In this document: one piece after another, positions 1 through 13,429 of the stretch | How positions within the stretch are numbered: the stretch's first letter is position 1 | How the letters are laid out: every line of letters starts with the position of its first letter | NCBI RefSeq assembly: GCF_000499845.2 | Contig: NC_023758.2 | Span: 37,776,108 to 37,840,107 of the forward strand | Origin: Phaseolus vulgaris | Taxonomy: Eukaryota > Streptophyta > Magnoliopsida > Fabales > Fabaceae | Length of the DNA stretch: 64,000 bases | Direction: 5' to 3' | Made by a program: the position numbers and the translations under genes | Notes under the pieces: model-generated | The model's input: only the letters and a program-made list of their open reading frames with translations | Databases searched by the model: none | What the model was told of the DNA's origin: nothing

Positions 1-16
1 TTCATATTTATATTAT

Positions 17-51
<35 letters not shown>
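1..51. repeat. AT/ATT microsatellite
   Basis: A run of TTATTATTAT passes into a pure AT dinucleotide repeat. It is a simple repeat with no coding content. Confidence 0.9.
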
Positions 52-57
<6 letters not shown>

Positions 58-852
58 GCTTTCATGTTAGATATCACTATACAACTTGACATCTCACTTA
101 GGCTGATACCTCAAGTAACAACAATAATCTGACATCACATTAAAAAAATATTATTAAAATATATATATATGAGGTCAAATAGGACGAACAACTTTACCAT
201 TTATATTATTATATTTTAAAATTACAATATTTTAAATATCATAATTATCTTACGGATATGCACTAAAGAGAATAAAAAACTATTTTACTTTTTTTTTTCT
301 TTCATCTTTGTTTTAATATATTAATAAAGAGGAAAGAGAATTACAATACTTAGAGACACATTTTTACAGATTATCTTTTGGTATGAGCCATAAAAAAAAT
401 TAACAAATATACCTATAACTCAGTAACCTCAGCTGTTACTGTAAAATAAAATGGATGATTATCTTTGTATAAAAGTAATTGAATAAATTAGAATTAATTA
501 TTTGAGAATAATTAAACATATTTAATAAGTTGAAATTACAAGCATGCATTTATCTAGTTAAACTAAGACAGTAAATTTAAGTTTCATGGTAGGTTTACAA
601 TCCAATTTTTTACACAACCACATTATAATTTCTAATATTATTATTTTTATATTTTTATATTATTTAATTGAAATTTTATTTTTTATTATATATATTTGTT
701 TTTAAACACATCGTATACAAATTGTGAAAACATTGTTTTCCTAAATTTAAAAGACAGACATATAAAAGTCATATAAAAGAAAGAGTAGCAAAGTTAGTAA
801 GGTATATTGAGCATGATTGTATCTAGTGTCTATAAGTGATTGTAGTGAAAAC

Positions 853-3800
853 TCATGGTCGAAGAGTAATGGATGCAAGAAAAGGCTTGAACTTCTCCTT
901 GAACTTGGTGATGACCAAGAACAGAACTCGATAGAGAACAATCATTCCAAACATGATTGCAAGATCAACCCACTTAGAGTGATTCATTTCCACGTGCCAT
1001 GTGTGAGCTAGAACTTCTCTACCACTCATGCTTGCAGTGCCTCCTCCATCAGGGTTTACTGAAAATGTTAGTCCATCAAAGTCATTCTTGAAGGATCCTT
1101 GGAGTGCATACTTGAGGAAGGAAACATAGTAGAAAGGGTACTTCCATAATGGCTTGGGAAGATCATTTGGCAGTCTATAGAATCCACCTGTTACGATCAT
1201 GAGTCCTTCAACTCCACCAGCAAGGAACATGCCTATTACATAGTTCGGGGAGATGCTCCCAATCACCAACATAAGGCTCTCAACCCACATCACTATGCCA
1301 AATAGCAAACAAGTGAAGTAGAAGAAACGATCTAATCCTTTGTGCAACCCACAAAGGTGATAAGCTATTCCTCCAGGAATAAGAGAGATCATTACCATGT
1401 AAGGAACAGCAGAGAATGTGTGGCCTATGAGAAATGCTGTGATACCATAGTGCCCATTTAATCTCTCTCGTTCAAATACCTGACATCATACAACCAAACA
1501 TTTTCATTACAAATTACACTAAATTGCCATTTTAGTTATTCTCTGAAATTGAAAAAATTCAGTCTTTGAAAGAGCAATATTTCTAGTTTAAGGACAAAGT
1601 GTTAGTACTTACATTTACATATGTCTAAGAACCAAAATTATAACTTCTTTAGTTTCTTAAACAAGTTGTTTACTCTAGAAATGACAGAAAGTTTACCTTC
1701 ATTTCCTCCAAGAGTGGAGAAAATCCACCAACAAGGGTCATGAAAGTCAGAACTGAAACAAAAAATATGAGCAGCGAACCTCTCCCCTGAAAAAAGCATG
1801 AGGATATTGTATTACTTTGTTAAGTTTGTTTGTTAAAGCTAAGCATTGATCTTATTATCTTCTTACCTGAATAGATCCATTGTCTGTGCCTATGTTATAG
1901 AAGATAGATCCAATGCTTATAGCTATTACAATAAAGACAATTAAACGTAGCCAGTAATTGCTTATGTCACGAAAGAACTGCAATGAAGATCTTCTGATAA
2001 GAACAAAGCATTGAGTAGGAAATGCAGCATGAATCCTCTTCCTTTTTTCACAAGAATCCTGAAGTCATGCAGAAGTAAGTATTTCGTGTGTATAGTAAGT
2101 CTTTGGGTTTGTGAAAATATTCTTTTTTATTTTGTAATCTTGGTAGGTAGATGCAACATGAAACTTACACATTCAACTATTTTTTGCATTTCCCTTTTAA
2201 CTTGTTTTCGTACTTGAGACAGCCTGTAAGACTTTACAAGGGTATCAATTGCTTTTTCTGTACTTACTCCCTTACCAAAGCCTTCTTCAGCATCCTGGAA
2301 GCAATGAGAACAATGAGATGAATCAATTTAATTTGAGTATTTTGACTGCATTTTCTTAAAGACTGGCTGGCAAAAAGTTAAACAATAATATAATCCCTGA
2401 CTATTGATAACTGCTAATCAATTCAGTCTCTCAAATGGACATCATTAATCAATAATTAATTCCGCCTCTGACATTAGCAAATCAACCAGTCCTAAAACTT
2501 AAACAATTTAGGATCAATGTTGGGAGATAAATTGATTCTTTTCCTCCAAAATAATAAAAGTTGAGAATATGTGTACCTGTTCGAAATCTTTATTTATCAT
2601 CCTTAAGTAGTGATCAGAAGGATTGTGGAGAGTTGGGCATGGGAAACCATTTGAAGCAAAAAACTGCAATGAATTAAAAAGTTACTATGTGTTTTGCCAA
2701 GTTCAAATCAATAGGTGTTTATTTACGAGGAATGTAGGATTTTTTAGTTCTTAACCTGATTTGCATCAGAGGCTGGACCAAAATATACAGTTTCACCTGA
2801 AGACAAAAGACAGAGGTCATGAAAAAGTTCGAAAACTTCACTGCTAGGCTGATGGATGGAAGCAACAATGGTCCTTCGAATTCCATCTCTTAGATTTAGA
2901 GTTGCAATTCTACTCATAACATAATAGGAAGCTGCACTATCAAGTCCACTTGTTGGTTCATCAAGGAAGAGGAGTCTTGGCCTTGTTAGAATCTCAATGC
3001 AAATGCTAAGTCTCCTCTTTTGTCCCCCACTCAGGCCTTTAGAACCCCACCCTCCAACCCTTGTATTAATGGCACCTTGCAGACCCATTTCTCTGAGTGT
3101 GATATCTGCTTGTTCCTTCTTCTCTGCTGTGGACATGGAATCTGGAAACTGGAGCTGAGCAGAGTAGTATAAAGTTTCCCCAGCTGTTAAAGTTGACAGC
3201 ATAGCATCTTCTTGTGTTACATAGCCCTGGTTTCACATGATGGTTAAAACAAATACTTCTTTCCAACAAAAAAAATACTACTTTTTCTTTTGAAGGTATT
3301 GTAGATTTTGGGAAATTTCTTACTGATGTCCCATAGGCCAGTGTTTGTTTCTGGCCATTGATTAGAATCTTCCCTGTATGCTTCATTTTTGAGCTCAATC
3401 TTCCTGCATCGTTGTTTGAATCATAAGATTTTACGTTTATATAACTAGATACAGGTAATATACAGAAAAGGAATCAACACAATAGCAAGTTGGTGAATAC
3501 TATGGAACTCATCATAATCACAATAGCACATGTGTAAATGGCATTAACGCTATCCCAGTAAACAAATTATAGACAATAGAGTGTGTCACTAATCACCTGC
3601 TAAACTATCAAGAAGTGTAGATTTTCCACATCCTGAAGGGCCCATTATGGCCAGAATCCTCCCTGGGCTTGCATAACCTGTGAGACCCTGCAGAATTGGC
3701 TTCTTTTTCTTTCCACTTGAAACAGTGACCCACAAATTGTCCCATGTCACTGTTATGTCCTCCTTCTCTCCCTGAACTCTTACACTCATTTCTATTGACT

Positions 3801-5941
3801 TGGTGTCATCACCTTCAGCTGTGGTTAAAACTTGTGGGTTAGTTTGCAAAAGCTCATGTTGTGGACGAACAAAGGTAGACCATTAGGATGAAAATAAGAG
3901 TGATTAAGCAATGAATAATGAGTGGTACGGTAGTATTTGCATTCATTAATCTGAAGTGTTACATTTGCACAGAAACATAGAGAACAAGGGACTCTGTTAA
4001 TTACGGCAACTCATGTTTTGATTTTATTTTAGAAAACATAAACCAACACAGAACATGATATGAGGTTACAGCAGATTCTAAGGCGATTTAAACAACCAGA
4101 CCTTCGAAAAGTACAAAGTACATTCATTGTTGATACTTTGGCAGTTCTTGGCGCTTTTACGAGACACTCAACAATGGGAATATACATTCCAACTCAAACA
4201 AGTTGAGATGGTTGAAAGAACAAGGACAATCTTAGCCGACACATTTATTCCCTAACACATCTGTAATGTTGTAACCATAATGTCACAAAAAAGTTAAAAG
4301 TGGTCTTATCTTTAAGGTGTGTTATTATTATTATTATTTAACCTAAAAGATAATAATAAATAGGAAATATAAAGTATAGTAAACAAAAATTATAATAGAA
4401 ATAGCAATGGTGTAAAAGAAATAAATAAAAGTGCAGAAATAAAAAAAACATATAATATAATCAGTTCTTAAGAGTTATATAATCAGTTGACTATGCTAAC
4501 TTTCACAACAATAGCAGTTTAAGATAAATGCTCCCGCATAGAAGTTTTCAAACTTTTTTATAAGCACTTTTGCTAAGAAAAGAAAATTTTAAGTTGAAAT
4601 TAATTTGTTAAAAATTTCATATATAATTTATGTATAAAAAAAATGTTTTTAGTTCTTTTTCAATTTTTTTATGTAGAAGTGTTTTAAGATAAATTTTTCC
4701 AAGAATATCCATAATATTAGGATAAGGGATGAGAGAATGGAGAAAAACACAAAAATATCATGTAAACTAGAGATGGAGTAAAAATAAATATATCCATAAC
4801 AAAAAGAAATTCTACCAAATCATTAGAAAAATCACCTTCCTTATTATTCAAATGCTAATTATGTACAGTAGCTGTCTGAATTTGATTTATTTAAATTTTT
4901 GTGTGAAGTTGATGGATAAAAGTGAATTATTAAGGCATTATTAGAAGGAGATTGTTTGGCACAGAAAAGTAAGTCCATGCAACCTCAACTTGCAGAACTG
5001 GACAACCTTGAACAGATAATAATGCAGATTACATGATCAATCAATCTCTTCCTTTGAACCTCTTGTAAGAGAGGCACCGTGATTGCCTCAACATCAATTG
5101 CTCCAATAGTTTGAAAAACTGGTAAAATATTTCATATCCACTAAAATTTATGGTGAAAGAGGAATAAAAACCCTGTCAACATCATTCCTCAATATCACAA
5201 CAATGACAGAAAAAGAGAGGCGTAGGTGATGAAGAGAAATGAAAAGAAGAAGAAATATTGTAGTTTCTTTATTAGAACAATTAATCTCATATGAGACTTG
5301 CAGCTATACTCATATCATAAATTTAAGATTAGGTTAAAACATACTCACATTTTATAAGATTCGCTGGTTAAAACATATAAGCAAAATTTTAAAATTTTAA
5401 TTAAGCTAGAAATTAGACGTCTACTTATAGAAAATAAAAAATATTTCTTTAGTCTTAAAATTAACTTTTTCCCTTGCAAATTCAAAGAAAACATTATTAA
5501 AGTGGAAACTTTATAAAATTATGATAAAATTTTAAAAATGATACGTAATACAAATAGATCAGTACTTTAAAAAAAGACCTGGTGATAAAAATCTTATTAG
5601 TTTAACAAATTACTCTCAGTGTTCTTTATATCTTTGTAGGCAAATAAGAGTTTGCTATGCATGGCATTTTCATCATGATTTCCAATTGATGGAAGAAGAT
5701 GTAAGTATAGGAAAGCTGAGGTACAAAAAATTAAACAATAATAACAAATCTCTATATCCATGCCAAACAAGCATATGAAATGAATAAATTAATCAGTGAA
5801 ATGATTGAAAAGAAACAAAGGAAACTTGTTTGGAAAAACACCTTCTTCTGCCATGAGCATATGTAGAGTAGTTTCTGTTTTCGTCCCCTCTAAAATATTA
5901 TCTTCTTGTATGAGAAAATCACTGTGAACGGAACTCATCAT
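853..5941 (-). CDS. ABCG half-size ABC transporter (WBC type)
   Basis: Half-size ATP-driven exporter with nucleotide-binding domain first and membrane domain second. Family members export lipids, cutin or suberin precursors, or hormones at the plasma membrane; the substrate here is unknown. Exons in coding order: 5941-5840 (tentative), 3852-3597, 3403-3324, 3226-2756, 2663-2577, 2294-2169, 2058-1867, 1786-1697, 1479-853. All phases fit and give about 676 aa, normal for the family. Visible motifs are Walker [10 protein letters not shown] at the end of exon 2, the ABC signature LSGGQKRR, Walker [13 protein letters not shown] and the H-loop SIHQPSS. Hydrophobic segments follow in the last three exons (for example [20 protein letters not shown]). 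It resembles the ABCG1/ABCG11/ABCG15-like plant group, but I cannot assign the orthologue. Intron 1 is about 2 kb. Exon 1 (starts MMSSVHSDF) stays in frame only with a weak GGT/GTTTTT donor, so the N-terminus is uncertain. Confidence 0.92.
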
Positions 5942-6096
5942 GCTAAGCTCTCTTTTCTCTTCCTTCTTTTTTATCTGTTGCTAAACTACCGTGTCTTTGT
6001 TTGGTATGAAGATATAAAAAGGTTAAGCATGGTCCAATGTTTTCTACATGAAGTGAAAACATGAAACTATGGAGAATGGCAAAGCCAAGACACTAC

Positions 6097-6162
6097 ATAT
6101 ATAGGGCACGTAATACAAGCCAGCTCTTATAAACCTACACCAAATCTTTCATCCTCCACGTG
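6097..6162 (-). promoter_or_regulatory. Candidate TATA box and G-box upstream of the ABCG gene
   Basis: On the minus strand a CTATATATG TATA-like motif (6097-6104) lies about 155 bases upstream of the ABCG start. A palindromic CACGTG G-box (6157-6162) lies about 60 bases further upstream. The spacing suits a plant core promoter. This is inference from motif and position only. Confidence 0.4.
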
Positions 6163-6339
6163 TACCTTGAACTTTTCAAATGGTGCTTTGGAAGTTATTT
6201 ATTTTTCATTGCATTATGGAACAGTGAAATCAGTTGTAGGGGACAAGATATATGAATGTATATTGATATAACACCTTGAATTCAAGACCTCCTCGATATT
6301 CAAAAACATAATGATATTACTGATAGATGAGAAGGATAA

Positions 6340-6590
6340 GAACATGGTTGTAAACGTGTCATGCCGAGACTGAGAGAGAGCTTGTGTGAAACAACATATT
6401 ATGAATGGTCCGATAACAAGTGACACGATAGTTCAACAAACACTCGTTAGTATGGACTTTGAATGACTTTGATATCATATTATGGAGTGAACTTTAAACC
6501 TAACTCAACCCCATAAAATTAACTCATGAGTTGAGGTTTGTATCCATTTATATACAATTTGTATCCATTTATATACAATTAATTGTGCTC
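6340..6590 (-). mobile_element. Degraded TRIM retrotransposon copy
   Basis: Read on the minus strand, an LTR-like segment with ACCTCAACTCATGAG and TTTTATGGGGTTGAGTTAGG runs to CATAATA. A decayed methionine-tRNA primer site, TGATATCAAAGTC (intact form TGGTATCAGAGCC), follows. An internal stretch then matches the TRIM at 59848-60223, including TTATCGGACCA and CATAATATGTT. The second LTR is not recognisable. Confidence 0.6.
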
Positions 6591-6599
6591 ATCTCATCT

Positions 6600-8480
6600 T
6601 TAATGTGTGTAATTAAATTTGAATGTGATCGGTTGATCGAATAGAAATCATAACTTGTTGCAGTCTGCTGTTCTGTACAACCTCGAAGCTGATTGGGAAA
6701 ATGTGCTCTTGCCTGAAATTGTGACACATAGTAGAGAAAATTTAAGAGTGGGAATAAGAATTTTGCATGAAAGAGAATGAAACTGAGGACTCATGTGGGT
6801 GCCTTCAATGTAGAATGTTTATGTCTGATAAAGTTATCTTTTTGTAAGTGAAGTTGTATAGTTCTAAATATTGTTCATGTCGATCAAAACCGTTTTAAGA
6901 AGTCCCTGGTTTGATGGAATCAATGAGTTCTTGCTTTGATGACACTGTAAATGATAAACTGATGATTACTGCACTTGCATTCCCTTCAATTTAAATAGCA
7001 TACCACACTCCTCTTGTCTTTGCACTAGTCTTAGTTGGTTAAAAAAAACATACTTTAGGCTAACACTTTTTATAAATAGCACTAACTTTTTAAGTCATGA
7101 AAGCAAACACTGAAAAGGTAAAGAGAAAACACGAAAAATAAATAATTAATAAGCATAAAAAAAAAGCTTTCTGCATAAATGTAAAGAGATTTTTTTATAT
7201 TAAACTTTCCTCACAAATGTGAAAATAGAGAAGTTGGCATAAAAAAATTATATAATCAATTGTATTTTAATATATATATAGTTTACTAAATTAAATAAGT
7301 AGTTAATTATGTGGGTTAAATATGTTTTTTTGTCTTTGTATTATAATTTAAAATTGATTTTATTATTAATCAAAATTTTAAACATAAATGTTTGTAAGAA
7401 ATATGAAAATGATTGGAATGAGTCACTCTGTATCACATACAAAAGGACCAACTCTAATCATTTATATATTCTGGATGGTTTAAAGTTTAGATCAAAAATG
7501 AAAATCAAATTCTTATTATAATACAATACAAGGAAGAAAAACATATTTATTCTTAATTATATTATAAATATTTTATTTATATTTATATTTATGTTAATTA
7601 TGTAAAAGACATAATATTATATTTCTATAGGTTATATAATTAGGTTAAAAATATAATGAATTGTGGACTTTCAATATAAACATTCTGCACTTATATTTAT
7701 TTTTATTTTATAATAATCACGTTGAAATTAAACATTATAAGTTTATGGATATTATTCAAATCATTCAACATTCATTAGTTGGCTATAGACTAGTTAACAG
7801 TAGATTTAATATTTGCTTTTAGTTCTATTATAAATTAGTTCGAAATTGTTTTCTTTAAATGAGTCTATATAATTTTTTCTATTAAATTAATGATAACAAC
7901 ATTATAATAATAACATATTATACATGGATAATAAAGTAAAAAGTTTACTTATTAACACAAAGCAACACGTGATTTAAGCAATGAATTTTATATGTCATTG
8001 TAATAATAATAATATCGTACTATAAATTTATTATAAGAGATTACATATACATGTTTTTTTAAAGAAAATAAAACTAAATTGAAAATATTAAAAATAAAAG
8101 AAAAATCGAAACAGGTCTACAAAGACAAAAAAAACTAATTTCGCACCTGTTACCTTCTTTTTGGACATAAGTTAGAACTTGTTTGGAGCCGTGATATAAA
8201 GAGGCACGTATACGTAATTGCTTTACTTGTTAGATTTGTGTTTTTGCACCAAAACAATATATAATTTAACTTTGTAATTTAAAAAAAATATATAAAAATA
8301 GATAAATCATGACAACATAACATAATTTTAAATTAAATTAAATAATTAAAATTATGTATTAATGACACAATTATTTTCAGTTAACATTAAATTCTTATCA
8401 TTCATTTAATATTGAATGAATGATAGCAATTTGGGTTGGTATAGTGAGTGAAATTTGAAAATATAGGAACTCGGTCATGT
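6600..8480. other. Gene-free AT-rich intergenic DNA
   Basis: No coding exon, RNA gene or clear repeat boundary was seen. Short open frames here lack codon bias and family similarity. The stretch is mostly A/T-rich sequence with short homopolymers. Confidence 0.5.
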
Positions 8481-8499
8481 TCAGTATAGATGTGGCAGA

Positions 8500-8768
8500 T
8501 GTGTTTGAAGTGTTCGTTTCGATGCAAGTAAATGTTTGGTCTTTGATTTTTGCAAAATCTCGTTCTACTTATTTCTCTTATCCTAGTTGGATTTTAGATT
8601 CTTTGATTTGTATGAGATTGATTCTTTGAAGGTTGTTAGTGTTGGTTTGGTTGTTCTTTCAAGTTGGTAGGCACGCTAGTAGGAATTTGTTATCATGTGT
8701 TTTTTTAAGGATTGAATCACCCTGAAGTGATTACTATTTATTTATTTTTTATTACCGATAAAAAAATC
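8500..8768 (+). mobile_element. Probable LINE 3' end remnant
   Basis: A relatively T/G-rich stretch ends in CACCCTGAAGTGATTACTATTTATT, then TTACCGATAAAAAAA. This layout, a 'CTGAAGTGGT' motif followed by a 'GATAAAAAA' tail, is typical of 3' ends of plant L1-type LINEs. A similar tail occurs near 13345-13400. No reverse transcriptase frame is preserved. Confidence 0.4.
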
Positions 8769-9003
8769 ATTTAATATTGAAGTTCTATCATATTCATACA
8801 TAATTTTAATATAATTATTTAATCAAAATCATTTTATAATAACACAAATATAAATTAAAATTTGACTTCAATTACAACTTTATTTTAAACAAAGTCATAT
8901 TTTGATGAAATTTAATAATAATTTTTTTACTTATTTTCGTAATTACGAAATAAAATTGGAACATGTTAATGCAAAAAAATCATTAGATTGGTCTAAACCA
9001 ATT

Positions 9004-9171
9004 CATGCATGCATCGATAGATAAGCTGTTCATGTTTGAAAAACCTATAGACTCTATGCATAGTTATAAATACAGTCCCATCACTTGTTCAATCAAGTTC
9101 ACATCAACATAAACTAGCTAAATTTTATGGCGCAATTGATGTTGTCAAAATACTTGTTCGGACTCTATTAA
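9004..9171 (+). promoter_or_regulatory. Orphan seed-type core promoter with a 14-codon ORF
   Basis: An RY-type CATGCATGCAT element (9004-9014) lies 50 bases upstream of a good TATAAATA box (9065-9072). A CA-rich leader follows, then an ATG at 9127 that opens only 14 codons (MAQLMLSKYLFGLY) before TAA at 9169. RY motifs are classic in seed-specific promoters. No intact gene follows, so this looks like a truncated gene or a promoter remnant. Function is inferred only from motifs. Confidence 0.35.
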
Positions 9172-10323
9172 CGAGGTGCCATCGTGATTCACGTCTCAAA
9201 CCTATCATATAATTCACATGTTTTTTCGGATACGTAATTAAAATCTGGCTGAAATTTTAAGGTGAGATTCATATTTTGTTTATATTAATTTTTATTAAAA
9301 TAATATAATATTTATTATTAAAATAGATTGTAAGGTGGAATTTGAAAAAAAAAACTAGAGTAAAATAAACCTTTTTTCATTAAATTTGTGAATGTTGAGA
9401 GAAGTTTTTAGTTGATTGAAAAGTCACATATTGCAAAAAAAAAAACCCTAGAATAATGAGATGAAATGGTAGGTGCAATCCTTACTACTATTATGTTCAA
9501 AGAGAATTGTTGAGATTTGGTTCATAAGCGTCGAAGTCAAGTTCCGTTAGCAGTTTGATGGTCTCCGACGTGACGTTGTTAGGCTTTATTGAAAGCCACC
9601 GAGATGAGATGAGAACACGGTTCACGTTTTATAAATAAATTCAATTCAATTAGATTAGAGTTTTTAAATTTCATTTTCTCAAAAGTAATAATTGAAAAAA
9701 AAAATGTATTATAATGATTTCACAGTCTTTTAATCTATAAGTTAAAAGACTCACTTGAATGACGTATCAGTGTTGGACACACATATCAGTGTCGACATTC
9801 GAAAGACATTTATCAATGAAGTGTTTAATTCAAAAAATATTTTTAAAAATTCTAGCACGGTTCTAACACAATTTTAAAAGATATAAATACAATAATTTTC
9901 TAAAAACTCAAATTTATTGTATAAATTTTTATTATGATTATAAAAATAAGGAACAATTTTTTTTGAACTAGTCATGAAAAATATATTCCTGCTCCCAAAA
10001 GAATTTGAAACATAATTTTGCACATAAATATTTATGTTTAATTTATATAATTCAAAATTATATAATATATAAATTTGTGTCTCCGTGTCCTACATTTTAG
10101 AGATTATACCTATCTCCGTGTCTGTATCCATATCATGCCAGTGTCCGTATCCATATTTATGCTATATAGCTTTTAACACGAGAGATGGTGCTGTATTTTA
10201 CAGTAAATATATTGTGGCTAATAGGTTATATACAAAAATCTCTTAAATATTTTCTTATTTATCTTTACTCACTTAGGCAGTACTTTTAGTTTCACTCTAC
10301 TTTTATTTAATTAATAAAATATT

Positions 10324-10698
10324 CATTTCTAATAAAAAAATTATCAAATAGAAACTAATTTTTAGTAAAAAAAATAATTAGTTGTTAAAGAAACTAAATT
10401 GAAGATCATTTAGAAACTACAAAAAATTTAATTTATAAATTAGTTTCTATTATTGTTAAATGGTTTCTAAATTGGTATGTAATTAGCGATCAAGATTTTT
10501 TATACCAAATTTAGAAACTAAATAATTGGTAATGAAAACCTTGGTTGTTAATTAGATACCAATTTAAAAATCATTTAATAATAATATAGATTAATATTTA
10601 AAAATTAATTTTTTTTAGTTTCTAAAATGGTCTAATTAGTATAATAACTAATTATTATTTTTCTTAGTTTTTATTTTTTTTAATGATAATTGACATTT
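10324..10698. mobile_element. Degraded CACTA-type MITE (GAAACTAATTTTTAG family)
   Basis: This shares sequence with the intact MITE at 53569-53853: ATTATCAAATAGAAACTAATTTTTAG near the left end, a central segment of alternating TTTCTAAATT and ACCAATTTA motifs, and a right side with mirror-image order. The terminal CACTA bases have decayed. The boundaries are approximate. Confidence 0.55.
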
Positions 10699-11281
10699 GA
10701 ACGTACACAATTTCAGTACATGCATCTTCAATCAAATTATTATTTTTTCGTTGGGATAAGAAATTTTAATAGTTTTTTTAACAAAAAAATTACAAGACCA
10801 TTTGTTGTTTATCTCTTACGATATTATTTTATATATTAAGCTAATATAACATAAAGAAACAGAACTTATTGATAAATAATATACTATATAAGTAAAAAAA
10901 AAATAACCTCCATTACAATAAATATAAATTTTTGTGACAAAACCAATAATAAATATAAATTATTTATCATTATTTATATATTATTTGTGACTATTTTTTA
11001 TTTGTCACAAATATTATTTATAATATAATAAAAAAATGTCACAATGTTTATATTTAAAAAATACATAAATTATAATAATTATTAAAAAAGTTATATATTA
11101 TATGATCATTATTAATTTATAAACATTCAAATAAATTTTTATTAATTATATTCTTATTAAAAGAAAAATAAATTTATGATATGATAATTTATATTAATGA
11201 ATAATTATTTGTGACAAATGTTTTATAATAATATGTTTTATAATAATCACAGCTAATACATAAATAAAAACAAATAATTAT

Positions 11282-11780
11282 TGTGGGTTATAACTCATCT
11301 TTTCAGTTTTCTTGCAATAATGAGGAGGTTACTTACCATTGACAATTAATTAAAATTATTGGAAGGTTTCTTACTACAATTAATTGTTATCAAAGGAGGT
11401 TAATTACCATTAATTGCTTTTATTATTGTTGTCTCAACCACTATAGTGTGACTTCCTTCTATCAATATAACACAACAAAAACAGCAACACACACTTGTTC
11501 CCTTTCTCTTTTCTTATACTCTCCATTCCTTCTCTTGGTGTAAGTGTTTAACCCTATAGAGAGAATTTGTGTTCGGGTTATTTATCTATTAGCCTGAGAG
11601 GAATTCATTGTACTCCCAATACCATTATAGTATAAGTTTGGGCTCTCTCGCCGGTGGTTTTTTACCTCTATTTAAAGGGGTTTTCCACCTAAAACTGGTA
11701 TCATTCTAATTTTTCTTGTTACTTTAATTTCTCATAATCTTTGGTTGAAATTATTACGCTTACGCACACGATATCCTACG
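11282..11780 (+). mobile_element. LTR-like fragment, probably Ty1/copia solo LTR
   Basis: A relatively GC-richer island interrupts AT-rich repeats. It contains TCTCTCGCCGGTGG followed by TTTTTTACCTCTATTTAAAGGGGTTTTCCACC, close to the 3' part of many plant Ty1/copia LTRs, preceded by a CTCTCCATTCCTTCTC stretch. No internal coding region flanks it, so a solo or truncated LTR is likely. The repeats at 11100-11280 and 11785-12420 resemble each other, which suggests insertion into an older repeat. Exact ends and target duplication were not resolved. Confidence 0.45.
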
Positions 11781-11784
11781 ATTG

Positions 11785-12420
11785 TCTTATCGCAAAATGA
11801 AAATAATGTTGATTTATGATAAGGAGATTATAAATTTAAATATATTATTATTGACACTAAATTATATAATTTTAAAGTGACACGGTAAAAATAAAAAGTT
11901 GTCTCAGTTTAAATTTAAAGTAAAATAAATTTAATAATTTTTTAACAATTACATGTGATATAATAATAATAATTAATATTATATGATAATTATTATTTTA
12001 TAAATATTCAATAAAATTTGTCTTAGTTATATTCTTGTCAAATAAAAAAGTTATTTTATATTTTATATTAATGAATAATTATTTGTGGCATATATATTTT
12101 GTTATTTTTTATGAACTTTTTCTGAGAAATTAAAAATTAGTCACCAATAATACATAAACAATGACAAATTTTATATTTATCACTACTAACTGTATTATCA
12201 CAAAATAAATTTATCACTGCTAGTTGTATTATCACAAAATAAAAATAATGTAGACTTATTTAAAATAATCATAAATTTAAATTTAAAATAACATAAATTT
12301 AATATTTTTTTATAAATAGTGATAAGTTTTATATTTATCACTCCAAATTGTATTATTAAAATATTATTGATTTATGAAAAAAATCACAAATTTAAATTCA
12401 TAATAACATAAATTTAATAA
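11785..12420. repeat. Degenerate AT-rich direct repeats
   Basis: The block TTGTATTATCACAAAATAAAAATAATG, followed by a TCATAAATTTAAA-type motif, recurs about three times (near 11785, 12190-12310 and 12350-12420). The copies are diverged. They are probably remnants of an old AT-rich element. Confidence 0.4.
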
Positions 12421-13079
12421 ATAAATAAAATTGTAAGGATCTAGAAAATAACCTTAAAGTATAAGTAGTATAATCTAAATGACACATTAATATTTTATTA
12501 TTAAAATAAAATGAGTTATAAATAGAAAAAACAAAATAAATATAAATGAGTTATTAATATTAATGTTTCATTTTAAAAAAATCTAATATTCTATTTTCCT
12601 TTTCTCTCCCTTCTCTATAATATTCTAGCTTTCTTGCTCAGTAGTTTGATGATCAGAATTCGTTATTAGACTCCTGACCGTGAATTCTACAAGATTGTCC
12701 AATGAGAATCTTTGATAGGGTAAGTTCATTATCTTCTCTTTGAGTCAAAATTTGAACTTGTTAGGTTTGTCTTTGGCTAGGCTTTACTCTTTTAGCTTTT
12801 GGTTAATTTTTTTTATTAGGACTCTATGGTGTAGGTTAAACTACCTTTGAGCTTTTGATAGATTTGGAACTCTTAGTGAGCATCTGCTCAAGTTAAAGGA
12901 AGCTAATTTTAAATTTCTAATAGAACCCTAGACTAGAAGATCTAGATGTAGGGGTGACGTGGTCAGTAGTCTCAAAATTTCTTGTAGGATTGTTTGTTTT
13001 AAGTATATTACAAGTTGATTGATATTAGATTGTGAAATTTTATATATGGTAGATGTTATAAAATTATATTATTTTTTTA

Positions 13080-13400
13080 TTCGAAGGAGTAAATGAATGT
13101 ATTTAAATAGTTTGATGAATCACTTAGAGGATAATGTTTTCTTTGGCTCAGTTGAAAGTTTGATCTTGGATTACTTCTAAAATCCTCTATGCATGTTTCT
13201 TTTATTCTAATTGGTGTCTTGATCATTTGACTTGCCTTTTCTTGATTTAGTTTGTTTGCGTTTGTGTTAGTTGGACGAGGTTTGGTGTGAAGTTGTTTGG
13301 AAGGTGTTGTAATGTTTAGTAGATTTAGTCTTTTGTACATGAGTTAGATAATCTCTGAAGTGGTTCATATGTATATATGATTTCTTGTTGATAAAAAACA
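13080..13400 (+). mobile_element. Probable LINE 3' end remnant
   Basis: A T/G-rich tract ends in GTACATGAGTTAGATAATCTCTGAAGTGGTTC and a TTGTTGATAAAAAAC tail. This resembles the 3' ends of plant L1 LINEs and matches the layout at 8500-8768. The short antisense frame at 13077-13340 has no recognisable family. Confidence 0.4.
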
Positions 13401-13429
13401 GAACTTAAAGGATAATTGTTCTCGCTGAC

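Noticed and set aside
2011..2217. Plus-strand open frame inside the ABCG gene
   Set aside because: It overlaps an antisense exon and intron of a well-supported gene and shows no family motif.
13077..13340. Minus-strand 87-codon frame
   Set aside because: It lies in a probable LINE tail, has an atypical composition and no family motif.
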